64,000 bases of DNA, taken from contig OZ010794.1 of the NCBI GenBank assembly GCA_963932465.1, positions 441,193,502-441,257,501 of the forward strand. Direction: 5' to 3'. Source of the stretch: Maratus speciosus (Eukaryota > Arthropoda > Arachnida > Araneae > Salticidae). Below, in pieces: positions 11,575 through 21,971 of the stretch. The notes beneath the pieces were generated by a model. That model saw only the letters and a program-made list of their open reading frames with translations, did no database searches and was not told where the DNA came from. The position numbers were made by a program, and so were the translations under genes. Position 1 is the first letter of the stretch. The number at the start of each line of letters is the position of its first letter.

Positions 11575-12146
11575 ATGTCAAATTTTGTGCCTGATAAAGT
11601 GTTTTTGCGGGGGGGTTCTTCTTCATTACTTTAACATGAAGAAAAATGCTACCGAAAGTCATCATATTTTGGTGAAAGTTTATGGTGACCATGCTCTAGC
11701 TGAACGAATGTGTCAGATGTGGTTTGCACGGTTTAAAAGTGGTGATTACGGCTTGGAAGACCAAGCACGACCTGGACAGCCAAAAAAATTTGAAGATGAA
11801 GAATTGACAGCATTGCTCGATCAGGATTCATGTCAAACGCAGGAAGAGCTTGCAAAATCATTAGAGGTTGATCAAATAACAGTTTCCAAATGCCTCAAAG
11901 CAATGGGAATGATTCAAAAGATGTCACATTGGGTTCCATATGAATTGATTGAAAGAGACGTTGAAAGAAGTAAAACCGTTTGTGAAATGCTGCTTCAATG
12001 ACAGAAAAACAAAGGATTTTTGCATCGGATTGTTACTGGTGATGAAAAACGGATTTATTACGAGAATCCTAAACGAAAAAAAGCCTGGGTAAATTACAAA
12101 AACAGGAAATGGGTCTGGTTGTCAATTACTCATACTGACAGCAAGT
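11575..12146 (+). pseudogene. mariner transposase relic (N-terminal half)
   Basis: ATG 11575 starts MSNFVPDKVFLR, the mariner N-terminus, then a frameshift in a G-run near 11610 switches to LLHYFNMKKNATESHHILVK. The helix-turn-helix region continues through QMWFARFKSGDYGLED and KSLEVDQITVSKCLKAMG to the WVPYEL linker. An in-frame stop at 11999-12001 is followed by HRIVTGDEKRIYYENPKRKK, which carries the first catalytic Asp (GAT at 12041-12043). Homology stops after about 12092, so the second and third catalytic residues are lost. The mariner sequence starts at about 11407, inside the foldback element; no terminal repeats were identified. Confidence 0.75.
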
Positions 12147-12605
12147 AATTATTTAGCTTTATCGCTGATAATGTAAATTGAAATTAATTAAATTTTCCAA
12201 TCTTAATAGTATCTACTTTATGTTAGCTTTCAGATTTTTTTCTCACAGATCACCAAACCACATAAATTTACTATGAAATAAAAATTTATACTTCCAATAT
12301 TATTATTAACTTGGTTGCGAAAAGAAATGAGAAAATATGATATATCATAAAATTGCAATCATGAAATACAGTTTAGCACCTAGAAAAACAATTATAATTT
12401 CACACCTTATTTAGAGTTACTAATTTCTAACCCTGCTTACAAACATCGATATCCTATGACTTTTGGCATGCCAAGTGCAGAAAGGAGTACATTTTATGTT
12501 TATTAGATTATCATTGATGTTCAGATATCTAATTAAATTGCATTGTAAATTGAATTAAATGGTGTATTTAATTGAAAATATTGTTCTATTTATTCATGTA
12601 TTTAG

Positions 12606-12665
12606 GAAAAAAGCTACTTACTTTCAGAAGATACAAGAAAATTAATTGCTGACTATGACAATCTA
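12606..12665 (+). CDS. DCTN3: Dynactin subunit 3 (p24), penultimate exon
   Basis: Acceptor TGTATTTAG precedes the exon. It is 20 codons in phase 0 and reads EKSYLLSEDTRKLIADYDNL, matching the 'VEITEESKALLEEYNKTTM' helix of p24. The donor is GTATCC, weaker than consensus. Because intron 3 ends in AG and the next exon starts GTATCA, the junction sequences look alike, but only this split keeps the frame and the family alignment. It lies 170 bp beyond the right end of the hAT at 12435. Confidence 0.75.
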
Positions 12666-13688
12666 GTATCCTTTGTTTTATCAAGTCATATCTTTGTTTT
12701 CAGTGCTTTTTCTTTTATTTATTTTCATTTTTTATGGAAAAGATAGTCATGAAAAATTTAATATTGAAAAATTCAAAACACTTTTTCAAAGATATTGTTA
12801 AAATAATCTTCATACTTTTTTATAAGAATTATAAAATATTTTTTGAGCATATTTTTTCTGTGTATGGGGCAAAATTTATGACGGTTTTGATAGATTATAC
12901 ACAACTTTGTTGAATAGCTGGAGTTTTAATAGTACTTCTGTGGAAAATGAAATTATTTTGAACTATTCATAACATTCATCTAACCTTAAGGCTAATCCAA
13001 AGGGCTAACTTCAAACACATTTTTTAATTAATTTTTGTTAAGAAAATCATAAAATCTGACAGGTGTTGTTATTCAGAAACTATGTAAAGATGTTTTCCAT
13101 TTTTTTTAAATGCAGAAGATCTTTCAGAAAGGAAATATTGTCAAAGTTCGTGTTTTGAACTGAATTTCCTGACTGACATTGACAGAAAGGAAAAAAAACT
13201 GGTTGTCACATGACCAGAATCACTTATAACTCAATAACTAATTTATGTATCAAAAAATAGAAACTCATTTTGATTCCAAATCACCCCTGCCAATTTTATG
13301 TTTAAAAATGAGTCTGAAAATGTGTCAGAAAGTTTCATGTTGTTCAGCAAGCATTAAGGACACTTGTCCTGAAATTGTATTTTGTGCCCATTGATTTTTC
13401 TCCCTCTTATAATTATTTGATAAATTTAATGAAGATGGCAGTTAATTACGAAGTAAAATTCTCTCTCTTTCTCCTTTAAAAGTATTTGTGTACAGCATAT
13501 ATATTTTTTAAATGTTATTTAGTGAATTAAGAGCAATTTTTTATATTTCTATGTATCTTGCTTTAAAAACTTTGTATTCATTTTATGTACTTATTTTATG
13601 ACAGAAATGTTAAAAAGCATAGTCTTAATTTATATCATAATAAATATATTTTATTTGCTGTTTGTCATTTTCCTTAATAATATATTAG
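12666..13688. other. Last intron of dynactin gene, with a repeat fragment
   Basis: The intron holds a segment (about 13050-13390) clearly paralogous to 17140-17480 inside the pogo-like element downstream: shared phrases include GTTCAGAAACTATGTAA, ATCTTTCAGAAA and TAACTCAATA. No complete element ends are seen in this copy. Confidence 0.5.
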
Positions 13689-13787
13689 GTATCAATATTG
13701 TCCAAGCAATTTATATTATGGGATGCTATGCTGACAGAAATTGAGAAAAGTAGAAATGCCAGTTCTGCCAAAAAGTTCTCTGATTAA
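13689..13787 (+). CDS. DCTN3: Dynactin subunit 3 (p24), last coding exon
   Basis: Acceptor ATATATTAG precedes the exon; the frame is phase 0 and ends at TAA 13785-13787. It reads VSILSKQFILWDAMLTEIEK and ends in KKFSD. This corresponds to the C-terminal LLSKQFVQWDELLCQLE of vertebrate p24, the most diagnostic match in the gene. Together the three exons give 71 residues, a bit under 40% of the roughly 186-residue family length. The serine/lysine tail is lineage-specific. All three splice junctions, the intact frame and the conserved residues argue for a functional gene rather than a processed copy. Confidence 0.78.
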   Translation, partial: VSILSKQFILWDAMLTEIEKSRNASSAKKFSD

Positions 13788-13903
13788 TGACACAGTGAAG
13801 CTGTGTTAGATGACTGACTTTTTTTTTCTTCTTTGCTTCAACAGCTGTGATATGTAATCCACAAAAAAAGTTTATATGTAGTAGAAGGCATTTGCTAAAG
13901 TCT

Positions 13904-13909
13904 ATTAAA
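13904..13909 (+). terminator. Candidate polyadenylation signal of dynactin gene
   Basis: ATTAAA lies 117 bp after the stop codon in an AT-rich 3' region, and a T-rich stretch follows. It precedes the Tigger element that starts at 13953. This is the best visible signal, but there is no transcript support. Confidence 0.4.
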
Positions 13910-13952
13910 GTTTCTTATTGCACTAAATTTTTATATTGTGTTTTTTAAAATG

Positions 13953-14987
13953 CAGTAAAACCTCTGAACAGCGGCCACCACTGGGAGCATGACTGTGATT
14001 CAGAGGTTGCCATTATTTAAAGGTTCCACATTTTAAAAACTGTAAATTACATTACATTAAAATCAAAATAACTGACCAAAATTATTTATTTTTACAGTTA
14101 AAAATTACTATTATTTTACACTAAAGAAATCACATATTTGCAGTTGTTTTGTTTTTTTAAAGCATATCTCTTTCTCTAAATGCATAATCATTTCCATAGA
14201 TTTGTTGTAGAATTCGTTATCATTTTGAGTGAGTGCAAAATTTTTAATTTCCCAGTTTCTCTGCAATTTCTGGGGCACTTTTCTGCAACATTGGTTCAGA
14301 AATTGGGAGATTTCTTTATAGTTCGAGAGCCATTCCAAAAGCAACTTATCAATCTTATCATAACCAGTTCTTTGACGCTTAGTTTTAGATTCCAAATTTA
14401 CACCTTGAAACGTCTTTTCTAAATAAAAGCTACTTTTTTTCAAAATGTCTTTGGGTCCTTCTGCAATTGTACATTTCAGCTAATTTTCATGACTTACACC
14501 TTTTTTGCTGTCTTAAATAACTTTCAACTTATCGCTTAAAGTTATAAATTTTTTCTTTGAACTCATTCTTTTAGTGAAAAACACGTGCTACACATAGACA
14601 AGAAATATCACACGCTATTCATGAAGAGTAAAAATGACTATAACTTGCTCACAGTGTGAGCCTCACACTTTAAATTTCATCACCGCCACCCCCTCTGGCC
14701 ACACCTATTTATGAATGGCGTTTTACTAAGCAACCACTAGAGATTAATAAAGAAATTGTAAGGGCATCAAGTAAGAAAATTCACCTCCACATTCTTCGCA
14801 ATCTCAGTTGTAGTTAAAACATAACGTTAAAAAAAAAAAAATTCTGTGGGGTAGCCATTGCTGGGAACTTGTTGTTTGGAAGTTTAGTGTAATGTTATTT
14901 CTACAGAAGAGATTCGGTAACACTAAAACATGACCGGTATTCAGAGGTTACCGTTGTTTCAAGTGACTGTTGTAGGAGGTTTCACTG
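13953..14987 (-). mobile_element. pogo/Tigger-like transposon, internally deleted
   Basis: The left end CAGTAAAACCTCTGAACAGC and right end ...GGAGGTTTCACTG are inverted repeats of Tigger style, and TA follows the right end at 14988. A repeated 'CAGAGGTT.CC' motif lies in both subterminal regions. A fused transposase remnant is encoded on the minus strand (14108-14566). Confidence 0.65.
14108..14566 (-). pseudogene. Tigger/pogo transposase with DDE domain deleted
   Basis: From ATG 14566 the minus strand reads MSSKKKFITLSDKLKVI*DS and then KKGVSHEN*, the pogo-type N-terminal helix-turn-helix. It continues SKTKRQRTGYDKIDKLLLEW, the start of the CENP-B-type DNA-binding region, and then jumps to QNDNEFYNKSMEMIMHLEKE with the terminal LQICDFFSVK, the tail that ends these transposases. 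The catalytic DDE domain between them is gone, and at least two stops interrupt the N-terminus. About 150 codons remain of a family usually near 450-550. The C-terminal 110 codons are open. Confidence 0.65.
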
Positions 14988-15266
14988 TAAATGCAATCGC
15001 ATCTTGCAGATAAAACAAATTTCTTTTCTTATTGTGGCAATTAATGAATGACTTAATTAAATAAATTTTAGAATTTTGTTTTCATAGTTCTTGAAATTTA
15101 CGTGTTTATGGATTCAGTAGTTTTATTAATGTATAGGGACATTTATGGAAGAATAATAAAATTTTGATACATAAGTATTCCATAAATTTTGTTGAATTAT
15201 TTTCTCATTATTTTAATGTCTTGTTGTGCAGAATGTAGTGACGCATTAATGTTATAAATCGCTTAA

Positions 15267-16759
15267 TAGCCCAGTGGTTAAGGGATTGAATTCAGAATTA
15301 ATTAGGTGAAAGCTGGAAATTGTTTTAATCCCTTCAGTTTAGGTCTAGAATGAATATGCTATGTTTTCCCCTTCATACTAGGTGAGCATTAAGAAATATG
15401 TATAGATTTATAGTAAAAAAAACACGTTTTTTTACATACCATAACAGTATCTCTAAATAGCTAACTCTGTCAAAAACATTGTCAATACAAATGTTGTAGA
15501 GCTTAAAATTCTGAGTAAAATGAGTACCTACACTTAATATTTTTGCTGAACATTAAGGTCACATTTCTACTTTAAAATTTTAGACCCGTGATCATGGGAT
15601 TGAACTCAGAATTAATTAGGAGAAAATTGGAAATTGTTTTAATCCCTTCAGTTTAGGTCTAAAATGAACGTACTACATTTTCATCCTGGTAATTGGGTGA
15701 ATGTTAGAAAATATGTACATATTTATTTTCGAAAAACACTTTTTTTAAAATTATCTTAACAATATCTCAAAACAGCTATTCTATAAAAAACATTGTCAAT
15801 ACAAATGTTGTAGAATTTAAAATTCTCAACAATATGAGTACCATCATTAATATTTTTGTTCAACATTAAGGTCGGAATTCTATTTCAAAACTTTGCCTTA
15901 ATCGCTAATCAAGAACTTGAAGCCAGGAGAGACTGAGTTCACTTAACAATATCTCAAAACAGCTAACTCTGTCAAAAACATTATCAATATAAAAGTTGTA
16001 GAGTCTAAAATTCTGAGTAAAATGAGTATCTACACTAAATATTTTTGTTCAATATTAAGGCCGCAATTTTGAGATATTCTTAAGTTAACTTGGTCTCTCC
16101 TGGCTTCAAGCTCTTGATTTAAAACATTTTGAAATAGAAATGCAACCATAACATTAAACAAAAATATTAATGATGGTACTCCTTTTATTCAAAATTTAAC
16201 GCTCTACAACATTTGTATTGACAATGTTTTTTATAGAGTTAGCTGTTTTGAGATATTGTTAAAATAATTGAAAGAAATGTGTTTTTTGAAAATAAATATG
16301 TACATATTTTCTAACATTCACCCAAGTACAAGGAAGAAAACATAATACGTTCATTTTAGACCTAAACTGAAGGGATTAAACAATTTCCAGTTTTTTCCCA
16401 ATCAATTCTGTGTTCAACCCACTGACTACGTGTCTAAAATTTTAAAGTAGAATTGTGACCTTAATGTTCAACAAAAATATTAAGTGTAGGTACTCATTTT
16501 ACTCAGAATGTTAAACTCTACAACATTTGTACTGACAATGTTTTTGACAGAGTTAGCTGTTTTGAGATACTGTTATCGTATCTAAAAAAACATATTTTTT
16601 GACTATAAATGCGTACATATTTTCTAACGCTCACCTACTACGAGGGGGAAAACATACCATATTCATTCTAGACCTAAACTAAATGGATTAAAACAATTTC
16701 CAGCTTTCCCCTAATTAATTCCGAATTCGGCCTTTTTCTTCTCCCCTACCACTGGGCTA
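15267..16759. mobile_element. Complete 1.5-kb foldback element
   Basis: It starts TAGCCCAGTGG and ends CCACTGGGCTA. Each long arm holds two diverged direct modules, so the order is A-A'-centre-A' inverted-A inverted. Module marks: CCCTTCAGTTTAGGTCTA (15340, 15643) with inverted forms near 16360 and 16670, plus repeated 'CAATATCTCAAAACAGCTA' and its reverse. There is no coding content. Flanks TTAA and TAAG do not give a clear target duplication. A truncated sibling lies at 10367. Confidence 0.65.
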
Positions 16760-16814
16760 TAAGACTAATATGATTATTTATTTTATTTATTTATTTATTT
16801 TAGTTAAGATCATA

Positions 16815-17763
16815 CAGTACAAAGTCTAAAGTCTGGAATCCTCAGGACTTTACCAAGTCTGAACTTCGGATTTTTCCGAATTTTGGGTCATCAAAAATAT
16901 TAATTTGTTTTTCCAATAAAAAGAAAAAGAAAATTCACTACTTAAAAAGGCAAAATTTGACGTTCATATATTAAAAATTGCCTATAACAACTATTAATAG
17001 ACATTAAATTAAACAATAAGTTTCATTAAATAAATCATAACAAAATAAAAAATGAAACAAAAACCTTTATTTAAAGCTGTTCTCAAATCCAAAAGGGCAA
17101 CTTTATGATGTAAATTTTAATTTATTTTTGTTTGGAGATGCATGAAACTAGCAGGGGTTGTTGTTCAGAAACTATGTAATCAAACTGTGTTTTCTGTTTT
17201 TTTACAAATGCAACGGATCTTTCAGAAAATAGTGTTTTGAACCGAATTCCCACGCGAAAGGAGAATAACCACTCAAGAAAGAGTGAAAAACTTCTTTGTC
17301 ACGTGATCAAAATCGCTTGTAACTCAATAGGTAATTTATTTATCAAAAATTGGAAAACACAGTTCGATTCCAAATCACTTCCATAGTTAGGTCTTCCAAT
17401 TTTATATATTTCCATTAAAAAATGAACTTGTAAATGTGTCAAATGTTTTGCGCTTGTTGAGCAGAACAGTTGAGAACAGTCTTAAGGGAACATACAATTT
17501 AAGAAGAAATTGTAACTTTCTTAACTATTGAACATTTTAGTTAATGTGGACCGCTTTATTAACTTAGGTATTTCATTAAGAAGTTTTTCTTTTATTCTGT
17601 ACATATGCATGAGTTAAGATTCAGTAATAAAGCTTCTTTGCTCTAGGCCTTTTTTTGATTTAACAAATTTGTTTTTTTACTTCTTTCTTGAATACTGCCG
17701 CTGGAAAGTCCGAACTTTGGACAATTCCGAACTTTGGGTGTCCGAACTTTAGACTTTGTACTG
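16815..17763. mobile_element. pogo-like nonautonomous element with TA target site
   Basis: Terminal inverted repeats CAGTACAAAGTCTAAAGT and ...ACTTTAGACTTTGTACTG (18 bp, near perfect) are flanked on both sides by TA (16813-16814 and 17764-17765). Subterminal CCGAACTTTGG-like repeats occur near both ends. No transposase is seen. The interior (17140-17480) is paralogous to part of the last dynactin intron. Confidence 0.7.
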
Positions 17764-18124
17764 TATTAATGGGCAATGCTAAGAAACTAAACTTTGAAAT
17801 TAGTGTGCTTATCTGTGAAATTTTCTATAAAAAAAGATTCATTTTTTTTTCTTTTTTTTGTGCTAATAGAATACGGAAGAGTGAAAATGAAAAACTATAT
17901 TAACAATCAACATTTTTTTATTTACTAGTCATAGTATTCAGGTAACAAGGGTATAAACACCTACTTGTAGCAATTGTCTTAAAACTGTTCCATTAGCCCA
18001 GGGTTCTGTATAACCTTACCAAGTGTTCCACAAGTTTTTATTTATATTATTTTGAATTCATATAGTTTATCATTTTTACAAATCAAGTATTTTATTTTTA
18101 TAAAGACATGGACCTTTACACCAT

Positions 18125-18689
18125 GTACAATATCAATAACTAAATAAAATGCGATAAAACACACATTGCTAAATGATGTATTTCGTTAAAAACATTAAAA
18201 TTACATTTAAAAAAACACAAACTGACAGTTTCAACTCTCTTAAGAGGCCATCATCAGGATCTGGAGTCAAACATATTCATGATGTTTTTTGACTTCACTA
18301 TGTTCGAGAATTCAAGGCATGAACAATGACCAATCAACACCCACTTAATTGAAGAGAATTGACAGCGAACACCATCTATTAGTTTAAACTATTACTTCAA
18401 TAAATTGGTTGGATTTATAGGAGTTTAAACTAATAGATGGCGTTCACTGTCTGTTCACTCTTCAATTAAGTTGGTGCTGATTGGTCATTGTTCTTGCCTT
18501 GAATTCTCGAATGTACTGAAATTGTAAAATATCATGATTATGCTTGATTTTAGATCCTGATGATGGCCTCAGGAGAGGGTTGAAACTGCTGATTTGTGTG
18601 TTTTTAATGTAATTTTAATGTTTTTAATGAAGTACATCATTTAGCAATATATGTTTTATCACATTTTATTTAGTTATTTATATTACATT
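18125..18689. mobile_element. Palindromic MITE/foldback, about 560 bp
   Basis: The left arm from AATAACTAAATAAAATGCGA is mirrored by ...ACATTTTATTTAGTTATT. The arms stay alignable over about 250 bp to a centre near 18405, with matched internal blocks 'CATCATCAGGATCT'/'GATCCTGATGATG' and 'TAGTTTAAACT'. The target duplication is uncertain. Confidence 0.65.
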
Positions 18690-19619
18690 TTTTATTTATT
18701 TATTGAAATTATTCAGTTCAAGTGCTATAAATTTCGCAGCAAAAGCATATCACAAATAATTTATCAAAGCTATTTTATCTGGGAAATAAATCTTGTTACA
18801 GTTACAAATGCTAAATAAGTACCATACAATATGATTTTAATGTTCTTTTTAAAAAGAAGCAAGCACATGCCTTTTCATTGATAATCAAGATTATTTAAAA
18901 TATTGAAATTTTTAATTTTTTAATAAAGATTATTAACATTAAAATGTTTTTTTACATCGATTATTTATAATATTGCAATTTTTAGTATTTTAATAAAGAT
19001 TATTAACATTAAAATGTTTTTTATATCTATTCTAAATTTACACCTTGTACACCAGAATCATAAAATAACGAACTTGCAGGGTATAGTTGTGTGAGTATTT
19101 ATTATTATTTGTCTTGCAATGAAAGGCTCCAATAAAAATAATTCTTTAAATAATTCCTTGAATTAAAAAGTTTAAGGAATGCTAAAAGAAGAGTGTGAAC
19201 ATGTCTCCTTTTTTAAATGTAAGCTTTAAAAGTGGCCAAATTTTAGAGAACAAAACCATATCCACACTATATTTCAGATGTAAGCCAACAGTTAAAAAAT
19301 TTTTAAGCAATGTAATGCACACTATGATCATAATAAAAGTTGATTGATCTGATGGATTTATTAAGAAATTTTTTTTGCATTCATTAGAAGGAAATGTTCT
19401 GTGTATCTTGTAAATAACTATTGGACCGCTATATTCCAAACACATTCACTGGCTGTATAAAAGATAAAATTGCTTTCAAAGAAGGATTAGCTCTTGATTA
19501 TGAATATCCTTGTTTATTAGAAAAACAAACTTTTATTATTGATCAAAATATCCTGACTCTTAAAAGGCTTCAAGATTAAATTGCAGACTGTAAATTAAAA
19601 GCTGTAAAACAAACCACTA
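18690..19619. other. Gene-free stretch
   Basis: AT-rich. A 60-bp direct repeat occurs at about 18910-18950 and 18975-19020 ('TTTTAATAAAGATTATTAACATTAAAATG'). No gene, element ends or SINE are recognised; the 87-codon minus ORF at 19182-19445 has no recognisable similarity. Confidence 0.3.
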
Positions 19620-20479
19620 CAGATGGGGGACAAAATAATACGAACACCTTGGAAATAAGAGAAAAGCTTTATTAATAGGGGTTTGACCATCCTTTGATTT
19701 AATTACAGATTGCATGCGGCATGCGATGTATTCATAGAGGTCATGAACATCATTTAAAAGAATATGAAGCCATTCTTCCTGGAAAGCAGTCTCTAATTCC
19801 AAAAGCGTAGATGGTGGAGGAAGTCAAACATGGAGTTTTGACTCCAAATATCCCCACAAATGCTCAAGTCTGTCCACAAAGTTTTACACAATTGGAGTCA
19901 CTGAAAAGCATGATGGGATGTTACCAATGGCTTACGAATTGCAACTCTTCCATAATCGTTCGAAGCATGAAGTTCCCTTTGGACAGTTGTTGCTGAAATG
20001 GGATTCTGGATTCTTTTTCTTCTCTATTAATTTCTTACGTTACCTGGGGTAAAGATTAACTGCACTTTCGGAACGCTATGCGGGTCAACTCTCTTTTATC
20101 CTTATCAGAAAGCTTTCTTTTCCATCCACTGTTGTACTTTGCAGACGACACTTTACCGCATTTTGTGTATGCTGTCATAACGACTGACAGAGCATTACTT
20201 GTAAGCCTCAAATAATTGACTGTTTCCGTCGTGGAGCAATCAGCGTACCACATTCCAATAATCATTCCTTTTCAAACTCTGGCAGGTCAGTCATTATAGA
20301 ATTTTCCAGAGCGTATGGTAAGCGCATGTAACACCTATGTCTGATGTTGAGCGACTGATACCTTACCTTTCATAATCAGCAGGTAGCAGAATTGAGAGCA
20401 AAGTGAAATGCGCATTCTGTTTCTTTGAAATGGACCATGCCTTTTTCATGGATGTTCATATTATTTTGTCACCCTTCTG
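19620..20479 (-). mobile_element. Tc1/Tc3-like transposon, internally deleted
   Basis: The ends CAGATGGGGGACAAAATAAT and ATTATTTTGTCACCCTTCTG are inverted repeats flanked by TA (19618-19619, 20480-20481). The minus strand encodes transposase pieces: MIIGMWYADCSTTETVNYLR with KSSWKR-like HTH continuation at 20056-20265 (N-terminus) and ETAFQEEWLHILLNDVHDLY to MQSVIKSKDGQTP (C-terminus, 19680-19802). The catalytic middle is missing, so the unit is nonautonomous. Confidence 0.75.
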
Positions 20480-20690
20480 TATCACTGCAATGTTTGATAG
20501 ATTTAAAAATAATTAGAAGTGTTTTTTATTAATTTTGTATTATATCATTTAAATGTATTTCTAATATTGAATATAGTTTTTTAACATATATAAAAAAAAA
20601 TTTCTTTCATTTCTGTGGTTTTCTTTACACTATGATTGATTACTATATTTGTTGATGAATTCCAAATATTAGAATGCAAACAAAGAAATG
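19880..20690. repeat. Segmental duplication, copy 1 (partner 23733-24500)
   Basis: From TTTTACACAATTGGAGTC to the end of the Tc-like element and on through about 205 bp of flank ('AATGTTTGATAGATTTAAAA' ... 'GAATGCAAACAAAGA'), this matches 23733-24500 at high identity. Copy 1 contains a segment around the HTH-coding region (about 20105-20145) that copy 2 lacks. Confidence 0.75.
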
Positions 20691-20776
20691 ACCTATAATC
20701 TGCAAAATTCTATAGTCCGCAAAACCCTTGGTCCCGAGCTGTGCGGATTAGAGGGAGTGTACTGTATATAAAAAAT
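20690..20776. mobile_element. Right-end fragment of a Tigger-like element
   Basis: The segment ends ...GATTAGAGGGAGTGTACTGTA, whose reverse starts CAGTACACTCCCTCTAATCC, a Tigger-style terminus followed by TA. Internal 'CTATAATCTGC'/'CTATAGTCCGC' subrepeats fit. No matching left end is visible upstream. Confidence 0.4.
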
Positions 20777-21273
20777 AAAATACAGTTTTTTTTTTTTTCA
20801 ACCTTACACTTAAAATGAAACAAATTTGGAATTTACATTAATAATTTCCAAAAACATTTTAATTAAATTTGCTGATTGTTCATCCTTAAAATAAAGGCAA
20901 AAATTCAGCTCATTTTACAATTTCATGCGATTATGTAAAGAAAACTTTTCATCCTGAGAAGCATTTTTGTCCAAACCGCACTCCTGTACGACAATTACTT
21001 GATTTTATATTGAATTTTAAAATGTGTCCAGGAATTTTCGGACACCCTGTATATGCTGTGATTTAAAGACAGCGATATCCCAGCTAAGAAAACTAATTTG
21101 CTCCAGAATCTCATTTGTTGTTCGAAAGCCTCATTAATTGAAATGCGATTTCCTCTCATCTATCTTCTAATATCTATATTATAAAGGACAAATAGGTCCG
21201 TCCGTAACGCTGACGCAATTTTGACAGTAGCAACATCAGACGATTAAATTTAACTTTTACTGCAATTGTTTAA

Positions 21274-21474
21274 CCCCTTGAGGAGCGGTGGGATATATTA
21301 TATCCCACCTAATTTAAACAAGATTTGCACCAGAAATTTTTAACTAAATTTTATATTTTCAGCTTTGGGGGGAAATGTTGAAAAATTGCTTTTCCTTATT
21401 TTAAAATAAAAATTTTCAATTATTCTGGTGAGAATTCAATATTAAAGAGACATTATTACTTGCCCCTCAAAGGG
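21274..21474. mobile_element. piggyBac-type MITE with TTAA target site
   Basis: CCCCTTGAGGAGC and ...GCCCCTCAAAGGG form inverted termini, directly flanked by TTAA on both sides (21270-21273, 21475-21478). It is 201 bp with no coding content. TTAA duplication is the hallmark of piggyBac mobilisation. Confidence 0.65.
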
Positions 21475-21971
21475 TTAATTTCTACACATCTGCACTTTCA
21501 ATTTTTATACCGTCGAATAGGGAATCAAATGTACTTTCAAATACAATTTGTTTGAAAACTGTATTGAAATTTGTTGGAAAACTCTACCGCAATTTACTCA
21601 ATTTTTATTGTTTTTAAAATAATTTCCAAGCATGAATTTTTTTTTGAATTATAAATTAATATAAATAGCTCGGCATTTGTCTTCAACTTATATTCGATAA
21701 CGATATTAAAACATGCATTAATCAATAAAATATAAAAACAAATTTAAGAAAGGTAATCGAACTATGCACTTGAGCAACTAAAATGATAAAAAAAAAGACT
21801 GATTCTAAATGTCTTTGGCGATTTCTTCGGCTGTTAATTCCTGGTGCAAGGCTAGTACGAAACTATCACTTTTAAAACATTTCCAAAACTTTATTTGAAT
21901 GCATAATGGCTATTTTTCATATAAATATGATTTTTGGTATTTTTAGTGGGCATTCTTGGAAAATATGTATA

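Larger units (their letters stand above)
7887..12435 (+). mobile_element. hAT transposon in dynactin intron, with nested insertions
   Basis: The ends are perfect 16-bp inverted repeats: CAGGGTTAGAAATTAG at 7887 and CTAATTTCTAACCCTG ending at 12435. The 8-bp flanks TTGACAAA and CTTACAAA match at six positions, as expected for an aged hAT duplication. A transposase N-terminus lies at 10138-10366 in plus orientation. The body has been expanded by a second hAT-like element, a tRNA-Gly-like SINE, a foldback element and a mariner. Confidence 0.6.
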
